This document shows positions 1 through 8,140 of a DNA stretch of 51,700 bases, one piece after another. The translations under genes were made by a program, and so were the position numbers. Origin of the DNA: JANOAR01 sp031411235. GTDB taxonomy: Bacteria > Verrucomicrobiota > Verrucomicrobiia > Verrucomicrobiales > Verrucomicrobiaceae. The DNA is taken from NCBI GenBank assembly GCA_031411235.1, contig JANOAR010000298.1, positions 1-51,700 of the forward strand, written 5' to 3'. The notes under the pieces were generated by a model. That model saw only the letters and a program-made list of their open reading frames with translations, was not told the DNA's origin and made no database searches. Within the stretch, counting starts at the first letter, position 1, and every line of letters starts with the position of its first letter.

Positions 1-104
1 CAAGGTACAAGGGATAAGGGGAGTGGCTTCGGGTGTGCTCTTGGTAGCTGGGCTGTGGTTTTGAATTCAAACGCGAAGCCACTCCCCTTATCCCTTGTAC
101 CTTG
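1..104. repeat. Perfect 31-bp inverted repeat
   Basis: Bases 1-31 and 74-104 are exact reverse complements of each other, separated by a 42-base spacer. As RNA or cruciform this would make a 31-bp uninterrupted stem. A partial copy of the inner sequence (CCCCTTATCCCT) follows at 106-117, and the start of the right arm (GCGAAGCCAC) recurs at 131-140. The left arm starts at the window edge, so the repeat may extend further left. No T tract follows. It could be a palindromic intergenic repeat, a small non-autonomous element or an unusual terminator; the sequence does not decide. Confidence 0.9.
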
Positions 105-236
105 CCCCCTTATCCCTCCGACAGCTCATTGCGAAGCCACGGCTAAGCCTCACTGCGTTGCTATATCGGCCCATGCCAGCATGGCGGAAGCACTCGCGGC
201 GTTGACCCCTCGCCAGCGGCGATGCACGATAGGCGC

Positions 237-2150
237 ATGAGTGCTACTGCATCGCCAACCACGCCTCGCCGCCGCACAGCGGCTGAATCGTTTGAGAAGA
301 CCCCAACCACGATTTTCGCCAACTCAGCGGCTGCTGCTGCGGCGCTGGCTTGCGAGGTGAAAGAGCTGATCCTCGCCAAGAATCGCACGGGCAAGCCCGC
401 CGTGCTGGGCATGGCCACGGGCTCAACGCCGGTGCCCTTCTACCGCGAACTGATAAGGCTGCACAAGGAAGAGGGACTGAGCTTCAAGAACGTGCTCACC
501 TTTAACCTGGACGAGTACTACGGGCTGAAGGCCGACCACCCAGAGAGCTACGCGCGGTTCATGGCGGATCAGCTTTTCGACCACATCGACATCCCGAAGG
601 GCAACATCCACATCCCACGCGGCACGGTGACGAGCGACCAAGTCTTCGCCCACTGCCGTGAGTATGAGGAAGCCATCGACGCGGTGGGTGGCATCGACTT
701 GCAGATCCTGGGCATCGGGCGCACCGGGCACATTGGCTTTAATGAACCTGGCTCCAGCCGCGAGTCGCTGACGCGCCGCATCACGCTGGATCGCATCACG
801 CGGCAAGACGCGGCGAGCGATTTCCGAGGCGAGCAAAATGTGCCGCACTTCGCCATCACGATGGGGGTCGGTACGATCCTGCGCGCTCGCAAGTTGGTGC
901 TCATGGCCTGGGGTGAAAACAAAGCGGGCATCGTCGCGAAGGCTTTGGAAGGCGATGTCACCGAGGCCATCTCGGCGTCCTTTTTGCAAGAGCACGCCGA
1001 TGCGCGGTTCTTCATCGACAGCGGTGCCTCGCGCGAGTTGACCCGCATCAAGCTGCCCTGGCTGGTCGGCCCTGTGGCGTGGACGCCGCGTGAAACCCAA
1101 CGCGCCGTGGTGTGGCAGAGTGCCGTGGTGAAGCGGCCCGTGCTGAAGCTCGTCGATGAGGACTACAATGAGCATGGCCTGAGCGATCTGCTCAGCGAGC
1201 AGGGACCCGCGTATCAACTGAACATCCGCATCTTTAACCGGCTGCAAAACACCATCACAGGCTGGCCCGGTGGCAAGCCCGATGCCGACGACACCTACCG
1301 CCCCGAGCGTGCGGGGCCGTATCCGAAGCGCTGCCTCGTCCTCAGTCCCGAGCCGCAAGATGCGCTCGTGGCCATCGGTGGCACGGTGGACCGCTTGCGC
1401 GAGCAGGGCCACGAGGTGCGCATCGTTTCCCTCACCAGTGGCAGCCTGCGCGTGGCGGACAGCGAGGCGGACAAGTTCGCCAGTACGCTGCTGGAACTCG
1501 GGGCCACGGCTCCGAATCCCGCCCACTGGAAGGAACAAAGCGAGTATGCCCAGGAGTTGGTGCGTCTCTTGGAAGAGAAGGGCGAGTTCGGCGAAGACCC
1601 GCCCGTGCTACGGCAACTGAAGGCGCTGATCCTACGCGGTGAACTGCGCGATGCGGCCCAGGCGCTGGGCCTGAGCACCGAGCAAGTGACCTTCCTCAAC
1701 CTGCCGTTTTACGAGCGTGGGCGCTACCGTCGCTTCCGCAGTGGCAGCGAGGATGCAGCGGCGGTACAGGCGATGATCGCCGACTATCGCCCGCATCAAA
1801 TCTACATCACAGGCGATGCCGCCGATCCGTCCTCGGTCGCTGCCATCGGGTTCAAACTCGTCGAAGCCGCGCTGAAAAATCTGGAGGGCGAGGAGTGGTT
1901 CGGCACATGCAGCCTGTGGCTCTATCGCGGCAAGGAGAAGGCTTTTGAAGCCCACGAGATCGACATGGCCGTGCCGATGAGCCCCGTGCAACTGGAGCAT
2001 AAACTGCGAGCGCTCGCTCGGTATCAGAGCCTGTCATCCCAGGAGCATGGCGTCGCCGAGGTGAACCGCCAAAGCGCTGGCCACTACGACTCGCTGGGCA
2101 TGGCGGAGTATGAGGCGATGGAGTGCTTCCAACGCTGGAAGCGCGGGTGA
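237..2150 (+). CDS. nagB: Glucosamine-6-phosphate deaminase (NagB) fused to a degenerate PIG-L/LmbE domain
   Basis: The N-terminal half (about residues 15-260) is a NagB isomerase/deaminase, converting glucosamine-6-phosphate to fructose-6-phosphate and ammonia in the cytoplasm. Visible are the phosphate loop ATGSTPVPF, NLDEYYGL with the catalytic Asp (about D92) and IGRTGHIGFNEPGSS with the His and Glu of the active site; the position of E. coli Asp141 is Thr. The C-terminal half (about 360-637) resembles the LmbE/PIG-L deacetylase domain found fused to NagB in Bacteroidota, but the zinc motif PHPDD reads PEPQD and the later His pair is missing (DPSSVAAIG). The deacetylase half is therefore probably non-catalytic. 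An ATG at 222 adds five residues; I prefer 237, without an RBS to decide. Amino-sugar catabolism or cell-wall recycling is the likely role. Confidence 0.88.
   Translation: MSATASPTTPRRRTAAESFEKTPTTIFANSAAAAAALACEVKELILAKNRTGKPAVLGMATGSTPVPFYRELIRLHKEEGLSFKNVLTFNLDEYYGLKADHPESYARFMADQLFDHIDIPKGNIHIPRGTVTSDQVFAHCREYEEAIDAVGGIDLQILGIGRTGHIGFNEPGSSRESLTRRITLDRITRQDAASDFRGEQNVPHFAITMGVGTILRARKLVLMAWGENKAGIVAKALEGDVTEAISASFLQEHADARFFIDSGASRELTRIKLPWLVGPVAWTPRETQRAVVWQSAVVKRPVLKLVDEDYNEHGLSDLLSEQGPAYQLNIRIFNRLQNTITGWPGGKPDADDTYRPERAGPYPKRCLVLSPEPQDALVAIGGTVDRLREQGHEVRIVSLTSGSLRVADSEADKFASTLLELGATAPNPAHWKEQSEYAQELVRLLEEKGEFGEDPPVLRQLKALILRGELRDAAQALGLSTEQVTFLNLPFYERGRYRRFRSGSEDAAAVQAMIADYRPHQIYITGDAADPSSVAAIGFKLVEAALKNLEGEEWFGTCSLWLYRGKEKAFEAHEIDMAVPMSPVQLEHKLRALARYQSLSSQEHGVAEVNRQSAGHYDSLGMAEYEAMECFQRWKRG
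2125..2142 (+). terminator. Short hairpin at the end of nagB
   Basis: GCTTCCA and TGGAAGC pair around the tetraloop ACGC just before the nagB stop codon, between two convergent genes. No T tract follows, so a terminator role is inferred only from position. Confidence 0.3.
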
Positions 2151-2167
2151 GGCTCAGCGCTCGGGCC

Positions 2168-4783
2168 TTACTCGATCTTCACGGGCGCAGGTGGCTTCAA
2201 CTGAATGGGTAGGGCGACTGGTGCGATGCTCGTGGCGGGGCTGTCCTCGTCTAGTGGTTCAGCGCGTTTGATGAGGCTGCCATCTTCATTCACTGGGCTA
2301 GCGCGGAGGATGGGGCGCACGCTGTTGTAGGGGTCTAACTCGCCGGATTTGGTGATGATGGTGGGCTGAGTCATGCGGATGGGTTCGAGTGTGGCGAACT
2401 GGGTGGGTATCATGGGTGTGCCTACCAGAGGAACTTCAGGGGGTGATTTCTCTCTAATGATTCCCTGAATATCGCCCTCGCCTGTGTGCTCGGTGCAGTA
2501 GTTGTCCACGAGAGTGCCGGGGCGCACATACTCTTCAAAGGTGACTCGCACGTTCTTGGTTTTGCCATTGCCCGCAGGCCTTTTTTCAACACAAAAATCC
2601 GTGGCTCTCATGCGGCTCTTTTGGCACAACTCGATGCGCTGCGCACTCTCGGGTGGGAGGAACTCGTCGGGTATGTAAGTATCCTGCGTGGCATTGATAA
2701 TGTCGCACCAGATGGGCAGGGCGACGCGGTTAGAGAAGGCGTTGGCGTAGATGGGCTTTGACATATCGAAGCCCGTCCAGACTCCGCAAGTCACGGCGCT
2801 GGTATAGCCGATGTGCCAGAGATCTGTGAAGCCGTAGTGGGTGCCAGATTTGCCTGCGACGGGGAACTTGCCCAGGCCGAATTCCTTCTGCGCGGCGGCT
2901 CCGGTGCCGTATTTCATGGCATCGACAAGGCAGGAATGCGTCTGGTAGGCCGCGATCTCGTCGATGACTTTTTGGGGCTCGATGTCGCTGTCTTTGATCT
3001 GGTAAACGACCGTGTCGTTGGCCTCGGTGATACGCTGGATGATGTGCAGCCCTTTGGCGCGGCTGCCGTGGTTAGGAAAGATGGAATACGCGAGACACAT
3101 TTCTTCCAGTCGTGCTTCGCTGGCTCCGAGGAAGGCGGCGGGGAAGTCGCGCAGGGGCGACTGAATGCCTGCGCGTGCTGCGATGTCTTTCACCACGGCG
3201 AGGGTGTAGCTCCACGGTGCGGGCGGCCCTTTGTCCTCCGGGCCTGCGGTTACGAGGTTGGGCTGGGCTTTTTGCAACTCGACACCCACCACGTCGCCGA
3301 GGCGTACGCTGGCCGAATTTAAAGACTGGCTGAGAGCTTCGCGAGCGCTGATGTCCTTCATGGTGAAGGGACGGGCAAGCTTCTCGCTGCCCCATTCGCC
3401 GAGGATGCCCTCGGTGCCGCCGATCATGATGCGCTTGTTGTCCAGGTAAGCGTCCATCACCAAGGAGCCAGGATAAAAGGCGGGCGTGCCAAAGGCCGCA
3501 GCATAGAGAAAGGGCAGGAAAGCCGTGCCAACGGGGCGCGAGGAGAGGAAGGCGCGGTTGTATTGGCTGTCCTTGTAGTCGCGCCCGCCGACGAGGGCGA
3601 GAATGGAGCCGTCATGGTTGTCGATGACGAGCGCAGAGCCTTGCAGGTACTCGGGCTTGGGGCGGGGCGTGTCCTGCGCGATGAGGCCTGCTTTGCGTTT
3701 CGTATAATAGTCCTCAATGATGGTGCGGAAGTGGGCATACGTCTGGTGCTCGTAGCCGGGGCGACTCTCGACCTCTGCAAGGCGCTTGCGCACGGCCTCG
3801 TCGGCGGCCTTTTGCAGCGCAGGGTCGATGGAGGTGTAGATGCGGAAGCCGCCTACCGCTGCGCGTTCCTCGCCCATCATTCGCACGATCTCCTGGCTGA
3901 TCTCGTCGTACACATAAGTCAGGCGCGGGTCGCTGCTGGCGGCGGCGGTGACGAGGAGTTTCAGCTTGGTAAGCTCGGCCACCTCTCGGGTGATTTTTTT
4001 CTCGGCGACCATGCGGTCGAGCACTTGGTTGCGGCTCTTGGTGGAAGCCTCAGGGTGTTTCAACGGCGAGAGGGCGTTGGGGGATTTGATCAAGCCGCAG
4101 ATCGTCGCCGACTCTTCGAGGGAGAGTTCCTTGGCCTCGCGGTTGAAGTAGCCGCGTGCGGCGGCGCTGATGCCGTAGAAATTTTGGCCGTTGCCGCTGC
4201 CGAAGAAAATGCGGTTAAGGTACAACTCCATGATCTCGGATTTCGAGTAGCGCTTCTCCAGACGCATGGCCAGCGCACCCTCGACGATCTTCCGCCGGAT
4301 GCCTTCCTCGCCCAGTGTGTAGGCATTGCGGGCGAGTTGTTGGGTGATGCCGCTGCCGCCCTGGGTGATTTTTCCTTGCAGCTTGATCGCCAAAAAAATC
4401 GCACGACTCAACCCCGTCCAGGACACGCCTTTGTGTTGATAGAAAGTCTCGTCTTCCTGGGCGACCAGGGCGTCCTTCAAATGCTGAGGCACCTCGGAAA
4501 TCGAGATGGGCGTGCGGTTTAAAATGTAGAGCCGCCCCAGTTCCCCGCCTTCTCGGTCGTAGATGATGCTGGCGGTTTCGAGCTTTTTGACCTCTTCTAA
4601 ATCAAAGGTATCGGCCTTGGCGATGAGTGGCTGGACGTAGGCGGTGTAGGCGATGAGGGTGGCGACGGCGCTGAGTAGGAACAGCACGATGAGAGCGCTG
4701 AACCAGGTGCGCTTGTAGAAGGGCACCTTTAGCCCGCTGGGGCCACGCCAATTGCTTTCGCCGAGGAGGTTAACGTCGAGCAT
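2168..4783 (-). CDS. Class A penicillin-binding protein with altered transpeptidase active site
   Basis: This 871-residue protein has a short cytoplasmic tail, one membrane helix (about 25-50), a GT51 peptidoglycan glycosyltransferase domain and a penicillin-binding transpeptidase domain. The GT51 domain looks intact: EDETFYQHKG with catalytic E110, GGSGITQQLARN, and RRKIVEGALAMRLEKRYSK. In the transpeptidase domain SxN (S487-L488-N489) and KSG (645-647) are present, but the SxxK box that normally reads GSxxKP is GTAFLP, so the nucleophilic Ser is Thr (T420) and the Lys is Leu (L423). I checked this on the DNA at 3515-3530. It should still polymerise glycan strands but probably cannot cross-link them. 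The start ATG at 4783 lies just after a possible leader hairpin. It is the last of three same-strand genes. Confidence 0.92.
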   Translation of the reverse strand: MLDVNLLGESNWRGPSGLKVPFYKRTWFSALIVLFLLSAVATLIAYTAYVQPLIAKADTFDLEEVKKLETASIIYDREGGELGRLYILNRTPISISEVPQHLKDALVAQEDETFYQHKGVSWTGLSRAIFLAIKLQGKITQGGSGITQQLARNAYTLGEEGIRRKIVEGALAMRLEKRYSKSEIMELYLNRIFFGSGNGQNFYGISAAARGYFNREAKELSLEESATICGLIKSPNALSPLKHPEASTKSRNQVLDRMVAEKKITREVAELTKLKLLVTAAASSDPRLTYVYDEISQEIVRMMGEERAAVGGFRIYTSIDPALQKAADEAVRKRLAEVESRPGYEHQTYAHFRTIIEDYYTKRKAGLIAQDTPRPKPEYLQGSALVIDNHDGSILALVGGRDYKDSQYNRAFLSSRPVGTAFLPFLYAAAFGTPAFYPGSLVMDAYLDNKRIMIGGTEGILGEWGSEKLARPFTMKDISAREALSQSLNSASVRLGDVVGVELQKAQPNLVTAGPEDKGPPAPWSYTLAVVKDIAARAGIQSPLRDFPAAFLGASEARLEEMCLAYSIFPNHGSRAKGLHIIQRITEANDTVVYQIKDSDIEPQKVIDEIAAYQTHSCLVDAMKYGTGAAAQKEFGLGKFPVAGKSGTHYGFTDLWHIGYTSAVTCGVWTGFDMSKPIYANAFSNRVALPIWCDIINATQDTYIPDEFLPPESAQRIELCQKSRMRATDFCVEKRPAGNGKTKNVRVTFEEYVRPGTLVDNYCTEHTGEGDIQGIIREKSPPEVPLVGTPMIPTQFATLEPIRMTQPTIITKSGELDPYNSVRPILRASPVNEDGSLIKRAEPLDEDSPATSIAPVALPIQLKPPAPVKIE

Positions 4784-4788
4784 AGAAT

Positions 4789-4841
4789 GAATGCGCCACG
4801 CCCAGGAGGGGTCTTTCTCCAGGCCAAAGCGGGGCGCATTC
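4789..4841 (-). other. Inverted repeat in the leader of the PBP gene
   Basis: GAATGCGCC (4789-4797) is the reverse complement of GGCGCATTC (4833-4841), giving a 9-bp stem with a 35-base loop. In the minus-strand transcript its 3' arm ends five bases before the PBP start codon, so it could mask the start or end the upstream transcript. Function is speculative. Confidence 0.3.
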
Positions 4842-4904
4842 TAGCGGTCAAGCTGGGTTTTGCCAGTGCATTCCTTGGCTGCTTCCGCATGCTCTCAACG
4901 AAAC

Positions 4905-6824
4905 CTATTTGCGCGTGGCATCGACGGTACGGAAGCCTCGGGCGAGGGTGGCTTCCTCGGCGCTTTCGGGGAAGTGGCGGCTGGTGAGGAGATCGGGATT
5001 GCTTTTCATAGCGAAATGACCGCCGCGCAGGACGGGGACGCGGGTGTCAGGCAGTTCAGGATGGGTGGCCCAGGTGGAAGTCCATTCTTGAACGTTGCCA
5101 GCCATGCCCATGACGCCGAGTTCGCTGGTGTCACCGACGGGTTTATCGACGGGAGCCCAGAAGTTGTAGCCATCGGTTTCACCGCCTTTGCCTCTGGCAT
5201 TGTAGTCGTCGCCGAGGTTGGCGGCGATGGGGTTGGGGTGGTTGCCCCAGGGGTAGAGGGTTGCCTTGATGCCGCGTGCAGCGATTTCCCATTCCTCCTC
5301 GGTGGGGAGTCGCTGCTGAGCCCATTTGGCGTAGGCGACGGCGTCCCAGTAGCTGACTTGGGTGACAGGGGAGTTAAGGCTGATTTTTTGATTGTTAAAG
5401 AGCCCGCCTGTGGCGGCGGCGGCATAGCTGGCGTCCCAGTTTTCGGGTTTATGCGAGGTCTTGATGAGCTGGTTGGGGTCGTCGTAGGCGCTGGTGGTCT
5501 TGGTTTTTAAAGCGGCAAGGAAGCGGGCATACTGGGCGATGGTGACTTCGTATTTGCTGATCCAAAAGGGGGCTTGGAGCTGGACTTGCTGGTCTGTTTG
5601 GTAGGTATAGGTGGCTGGCGTGATCTGGATCATGGCCACGGCGAGGGGCTTTTCTTTTTCATCCTGCAAACCTTTGCCAGTGAGCCCGCCGAGTAGAGCG
5701 ACGACGATGCAGGCGAGGATACCAGCGGCGAGGAAGAGCCAGCGCTTCTTCATGGGGACGGCCTCGGTGAGATCCTCGCTCTCGGCACGTCGCAGGAGGC
5801 TGCGCTCGCTCATGTCGCTACGAATGTCGTCGAGCTTGTGGGCGATGCTGCCCCAGTCGTGGGGGGCATGGGCGAGTTCATGCAGGAGGCCGCGAGCTTT
5901 GCCTTGATTGGCAAAGGGGAGCATGAGGTCGAGCAGAGCTTTGACATCGGCGACGGGGTCACGGGGCGTTGCGGCGGGGGGGCGAAAGATGTTGGCGATG
6001 CTGGCTTGGTTTTCTGCATCGACATAGATGTCGCGCAGGCCGAGGGGTCGGTAGTTGAGCCCGCGACTGGCGGCGTAGGTCATGGCATCGGCGATGCGGA
6101 AGAGCACATCAGTCATGACGCGTTCGGTGAATTGGGTGCCCTTGGCGAGGAGTTCATCAAGCGACTGCCCAGGGGGCAACTCGCGGGTGTAGTAGATGTA
6201 GCCATGCTCGTCCTTGCCTTCGTAAAGGGGGGCGATGCGTGGGTGCGAGAGTCTGGCCTTGATCCTTTCGCGTTCCTTGAAGTCGCGAACAATGGCGGCG
6301 TCTTGATTCAACTCTGGCTTTAGGAGGACGAGGGCAACTTTGCGCTGCACGGTGGTCTGAAAGGCGAGGTAGGTCTCGGACTCGCGCTCGATGTAGAGGC
6401 GCTCTAGGATCTGATAATAACCGAGCTGGGTACCCGGCGGGAGCAGTGGTGGGAGCACGACTTCATGGGGGCTGCCACGCAAGGCGGTGAGGACATGGGC
6501 GAGGAAGTCGGCGTCGGAGGTGGTGGTGGCGATGGCCATCGCGCCCTCCATATCCTGCTCATACCCCGCGAGGTCGTAGTGCGTGGTGTAGAGGGTGATG
6601 AGGCTGGGGAACTTGGCCTTGATGGCGTCCTTGAGGTCGAAGCCGAAGGTCTCAGTGTCGAGAACGACCTCGGTGATGAGGAGATCGAGCGTGGCAACGG
6701 TATTGGCCCATTGTACGGCCTCGGCGGCGGTCGAGACTTCCACCACTTGATGTTCTTGCCCACGCAGAAGTTCAGCCCGCGCACTGCGGGTGTCTGCGGT
6801 TCCATCCACGATCAGTACCACCAT
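4905..6824 (-). CDS. Receiver-like / pseudokinase / transmembrane / SUMF1-domain fusion
   Basis: Four parts can be read in 639 residues. Residues 1-118 resemble a response-regulator receiver, but the phospho-acceptor position is Glu (E52 in LLITEVVLD) and only one acidic pocket residue (D7) is evident. Residues 135-330 follow a protein kinase fold without its catalytic residues: the VAIK lysine is Val (VALVLLK, 163-169), HRD is replaced by YRP (258-260) and there is no DFG. Residues 360-382 form one membrane helix. Residues 394-639 are a formylglycine-generating-enzyme (SUMF1/PF03781) type domain (ISKYEVTIAQYARFL, QRLPTEEEWEIAARG, GMAGNVQEWTSTW, LRGGHF) lacking the catalytic cysteines. All four parts look non-catalytic, suggesting a transmembrane scaffold or sensor with the SUMF1 part outside the cytoplasm. 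It lies upstream of the PBP gene on the same strand. Confidence 0.85.
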   Translation of the reverse strand: MVVLIVDGTADTRSARAELLRGQEHQVVEVSTAAEAVQWANTVATLDLLITEVVLDTETFGFDLKDAIKAKFPSLITLYTTHYDLAGYEQDMEGAMAIATTTSDADFLAHVLTALRGSPHEVVLPPLLPPGTQLGYYQILERLYIERESETYLAFQTTVQRKVALVLLKPELNQDAAIVRDFKERERIKARLSHPRIAPLYEGKDEHGYIYYTRELPPGQSLDELLAKGTQFTERVMTDVLFRIADAMTYAASRGLNYRPLGLRDIYVDAENQASIANIFRPPAATPRDPVADVKALLDLMLPFANQGKARGLLHELAHAPHDWGSIAHKLDDIRSDMSERSLLRRAESEDLTEAVPMKKRWLFLAAGILACIVVALLGGLTGKGLQDEKEKPLAVAMIQITPATYTYQTDQQVQLQAPFWISKYEVTIAQYARFLAALKTKTTSAYDDPNQLIKTSHKPENWDASYAAAATGGLFNNQKISLNSPVTQVSYWDAVAYAKWAQQRLPTEEEWEIAARGIKATLYPWGNHPNPIAANLGDDYNARGKGGETDGYNFWAPVDKPVGDTSELGVMGMAGNVQEWTSTWATHPELPDTRVPVLRGGHFAMKSNPDLLTSRHFPESAEEATLARGFRTVDATRK

Positions 6825-6895
6825 TGAGTTTTGTATTCCAAAAAGGTTAGAGGGTTGGTTCGATAAGGGTTCGGTGTGTCGAGGCTAAATCCAGT

Positions 6896-8053
6896 TCACT
6901 GGGGAGACCCAGCCCCGCTCGCGGGAGCGCGGTAGTTCAGGAGGGCACTCGGTTCGGCGGCGACGCTCATGAGTTTGCCCTGGTAGTAGAGCTTGACGAC
7001 GTAGCCGAGGTAGGTGCGCTGGCCAAATGCGGCGACATCGGCGGGGGTGAGTTCCGGGAGATGGTACACGATTTTGATGATTTCTTGGAGGCCTTGCTTG
7101 AAGTCGAAAGCACCATCGTGGGATTTAACGGGAGGGTCTGCAATGGTGGGGTAGGCTGGCACGCCGTTGACTTGGTCGTAGAAGAAGACGTCGAGGTTGT
7201 AGGCATCGGGGTCGATGGGTACGCCCGGAGCGACGATGAGGGGGATGCGCAGGGCGAGCCGCTGGCCTGAGAGCACGGTTAAATCACGCAGAACCTCGAT
7301 GGTGCCGAGCTTCATGGGGCCATTAGCGACGGGCTGGGTCGCGACGGCCTCGGCGGGAAAACTTGCCGCAGGGGCTGCTGACTGGCTTTTATTACCGATG
7401 AGCGAGAGGCGCTCGCTCACGGCGGCGGCCTTGTCTGTCTGGCCATGAAGCTGGTAGGTGACCATCAGCTCACGCAAGACGACGACGTTGTCCGGGGCGA
7501 TGAGGTCGGCGCGTTCTAGGGCCTCGACGGCTCCGGCGTATTCCTTTAGCTCGCGAAGTTGCTGGGCTGTCTCCACCAGTTCGTCAGTCTGAGCATTGCC
7601 CGTGCGGGACACGGCAGCGGGGCTGGGGGCGGAGGCTGGGGGAGGTATCGAGCGCGGTGGCGCTGGGGTTGGGGCAAGGTTGGCCGCTGTGGGCAGTGGT
7701 GGGATGGGCGCTGCTGCCGAGGGAGGCAACGGGTTGCTAAGGGGGGCCGAGGTAGCGGCAGGGAGGGAGGGCTGCCCGCCTACGGGCATCGTCATGCCGC
7801 CGGGTAGCCCTGGCACGAGGGAGGCGGGCTGGTGGGGCGTTGATGGTACGGTAGGCACTGAAAAAGCAGGAGGCGTAGCAGGCAGCACGGCGGCTGGCGG
7901 GAGGGCGCTGGGGCTGGCTGGGGCAGTGCTAGGTCTCCCAAGAGCGCGGAATAACGCGATGCTCTGCACCAAGGCAAAGGTACACAATACAGCCAAAGCC
8001 ACGGTGCTAACCGTGCCCTTTTCAGGGGCAATAATGGCAGTGTTTTTTGTCAT
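6896..8053 (-). CDS. Membrane-anchored protein with Pro/Ala-rich linker and TPR-like segment
   Basis: A hypothetical protein of 385 residues. A short cytoplasmic tail is followed by one membrane helix (about 17-39, ALAVLCTFALVQSIALF), a Pro/Ala-rich linker of some 110 residues, a TPR-like stretch (AVEALERADLIAPDNVVVLR) and a C-terminal beta-rich region beginning near KLGTIEVLRDLTVLSG. The ATG at 8053 is chosen because a near-consensus promoter sits at 8076-8104; an in-frame TTG at 8104 would lie inside that promoter. It heads a same-strand run with the pseudokinase/SUMF1 gene (gap 71 bp) and the PBP gene (gap 121 bp), so an envelope role is plausible. No precise function is assigned. Confidence 0.75.
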   Translation of the reverse strand: MTKNTAIIAPEKGTVSTVALAVLCTFALVQSIALFRALGRPSTAPASPSALPPAAVLPATPPAFSVPTVPSTPHQPASLVPGLPGGMTMPVGGQPSLPAATSAPLSNPLPPSAAAPIPPLPTAANLAPTPAPPRSIPPPASAPSPAAVSRTGNAQTDELVETAQQLRELKEYAGAVEALERADLIAPDNVVVLRELMVTYQLHGQTDKAAAVSERLSLIGNKSQSAAPAASFPAEAVATQPVANGPMKLGTIEVLRDLTVLSGQRLALRIPLIVAPGVPIDPDAYNLDVFFYDQVNGVPAYPTIADPPVKSHDGAFDFKQGLQEIIKIVYHLPELTPADVAAFGQRTYLGYVVKLYYQGKLMSVAAEPSALLNYRAPASGAGSPQ

Positions 8054-8075
8054 ATATTTGAAACCGAGTCGGGCT

Positions 8076-8104
8076 ATCGTAGGGTTCGCGAGAAACCGTG
8101 TCAA
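8076..8104 (-). promoter_or_regulatory. Sigma-70-like promoter for the 8053 gene and probably those downstream
   Basis: On the minus strand TTGACA (8099-8104) and TACGAT (8076-8081) are separated by exactly 17 bases: a full consensus -35 and a 5/6 match at -10. Transcription would start near 8069, giving a leader of about 16 bases before the ATG at 8053. It lies in the 87-bp gap to the divergent pabB gene. Confidence 0.75.
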
Positions 8105-8140
8105 TACTGCACGGGATTGGTCGCAACCCCAACGGCTCCT

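Noticed and set aside
139..151. 13-base match (ACGGCTAAGCCTC) to 37091-37103
   Set aside because: Matches of this length are expected by chance in a window of this size.
423..1538. 371-residue minus-strand ORF opposite nagB
   Set aside because: Antisense shadow of the NagB domain.
8117..8140. TTG start for pabB
   Set aside because: Possible but less likely than the ATG at 8141; no RBS or conserved residues support it.
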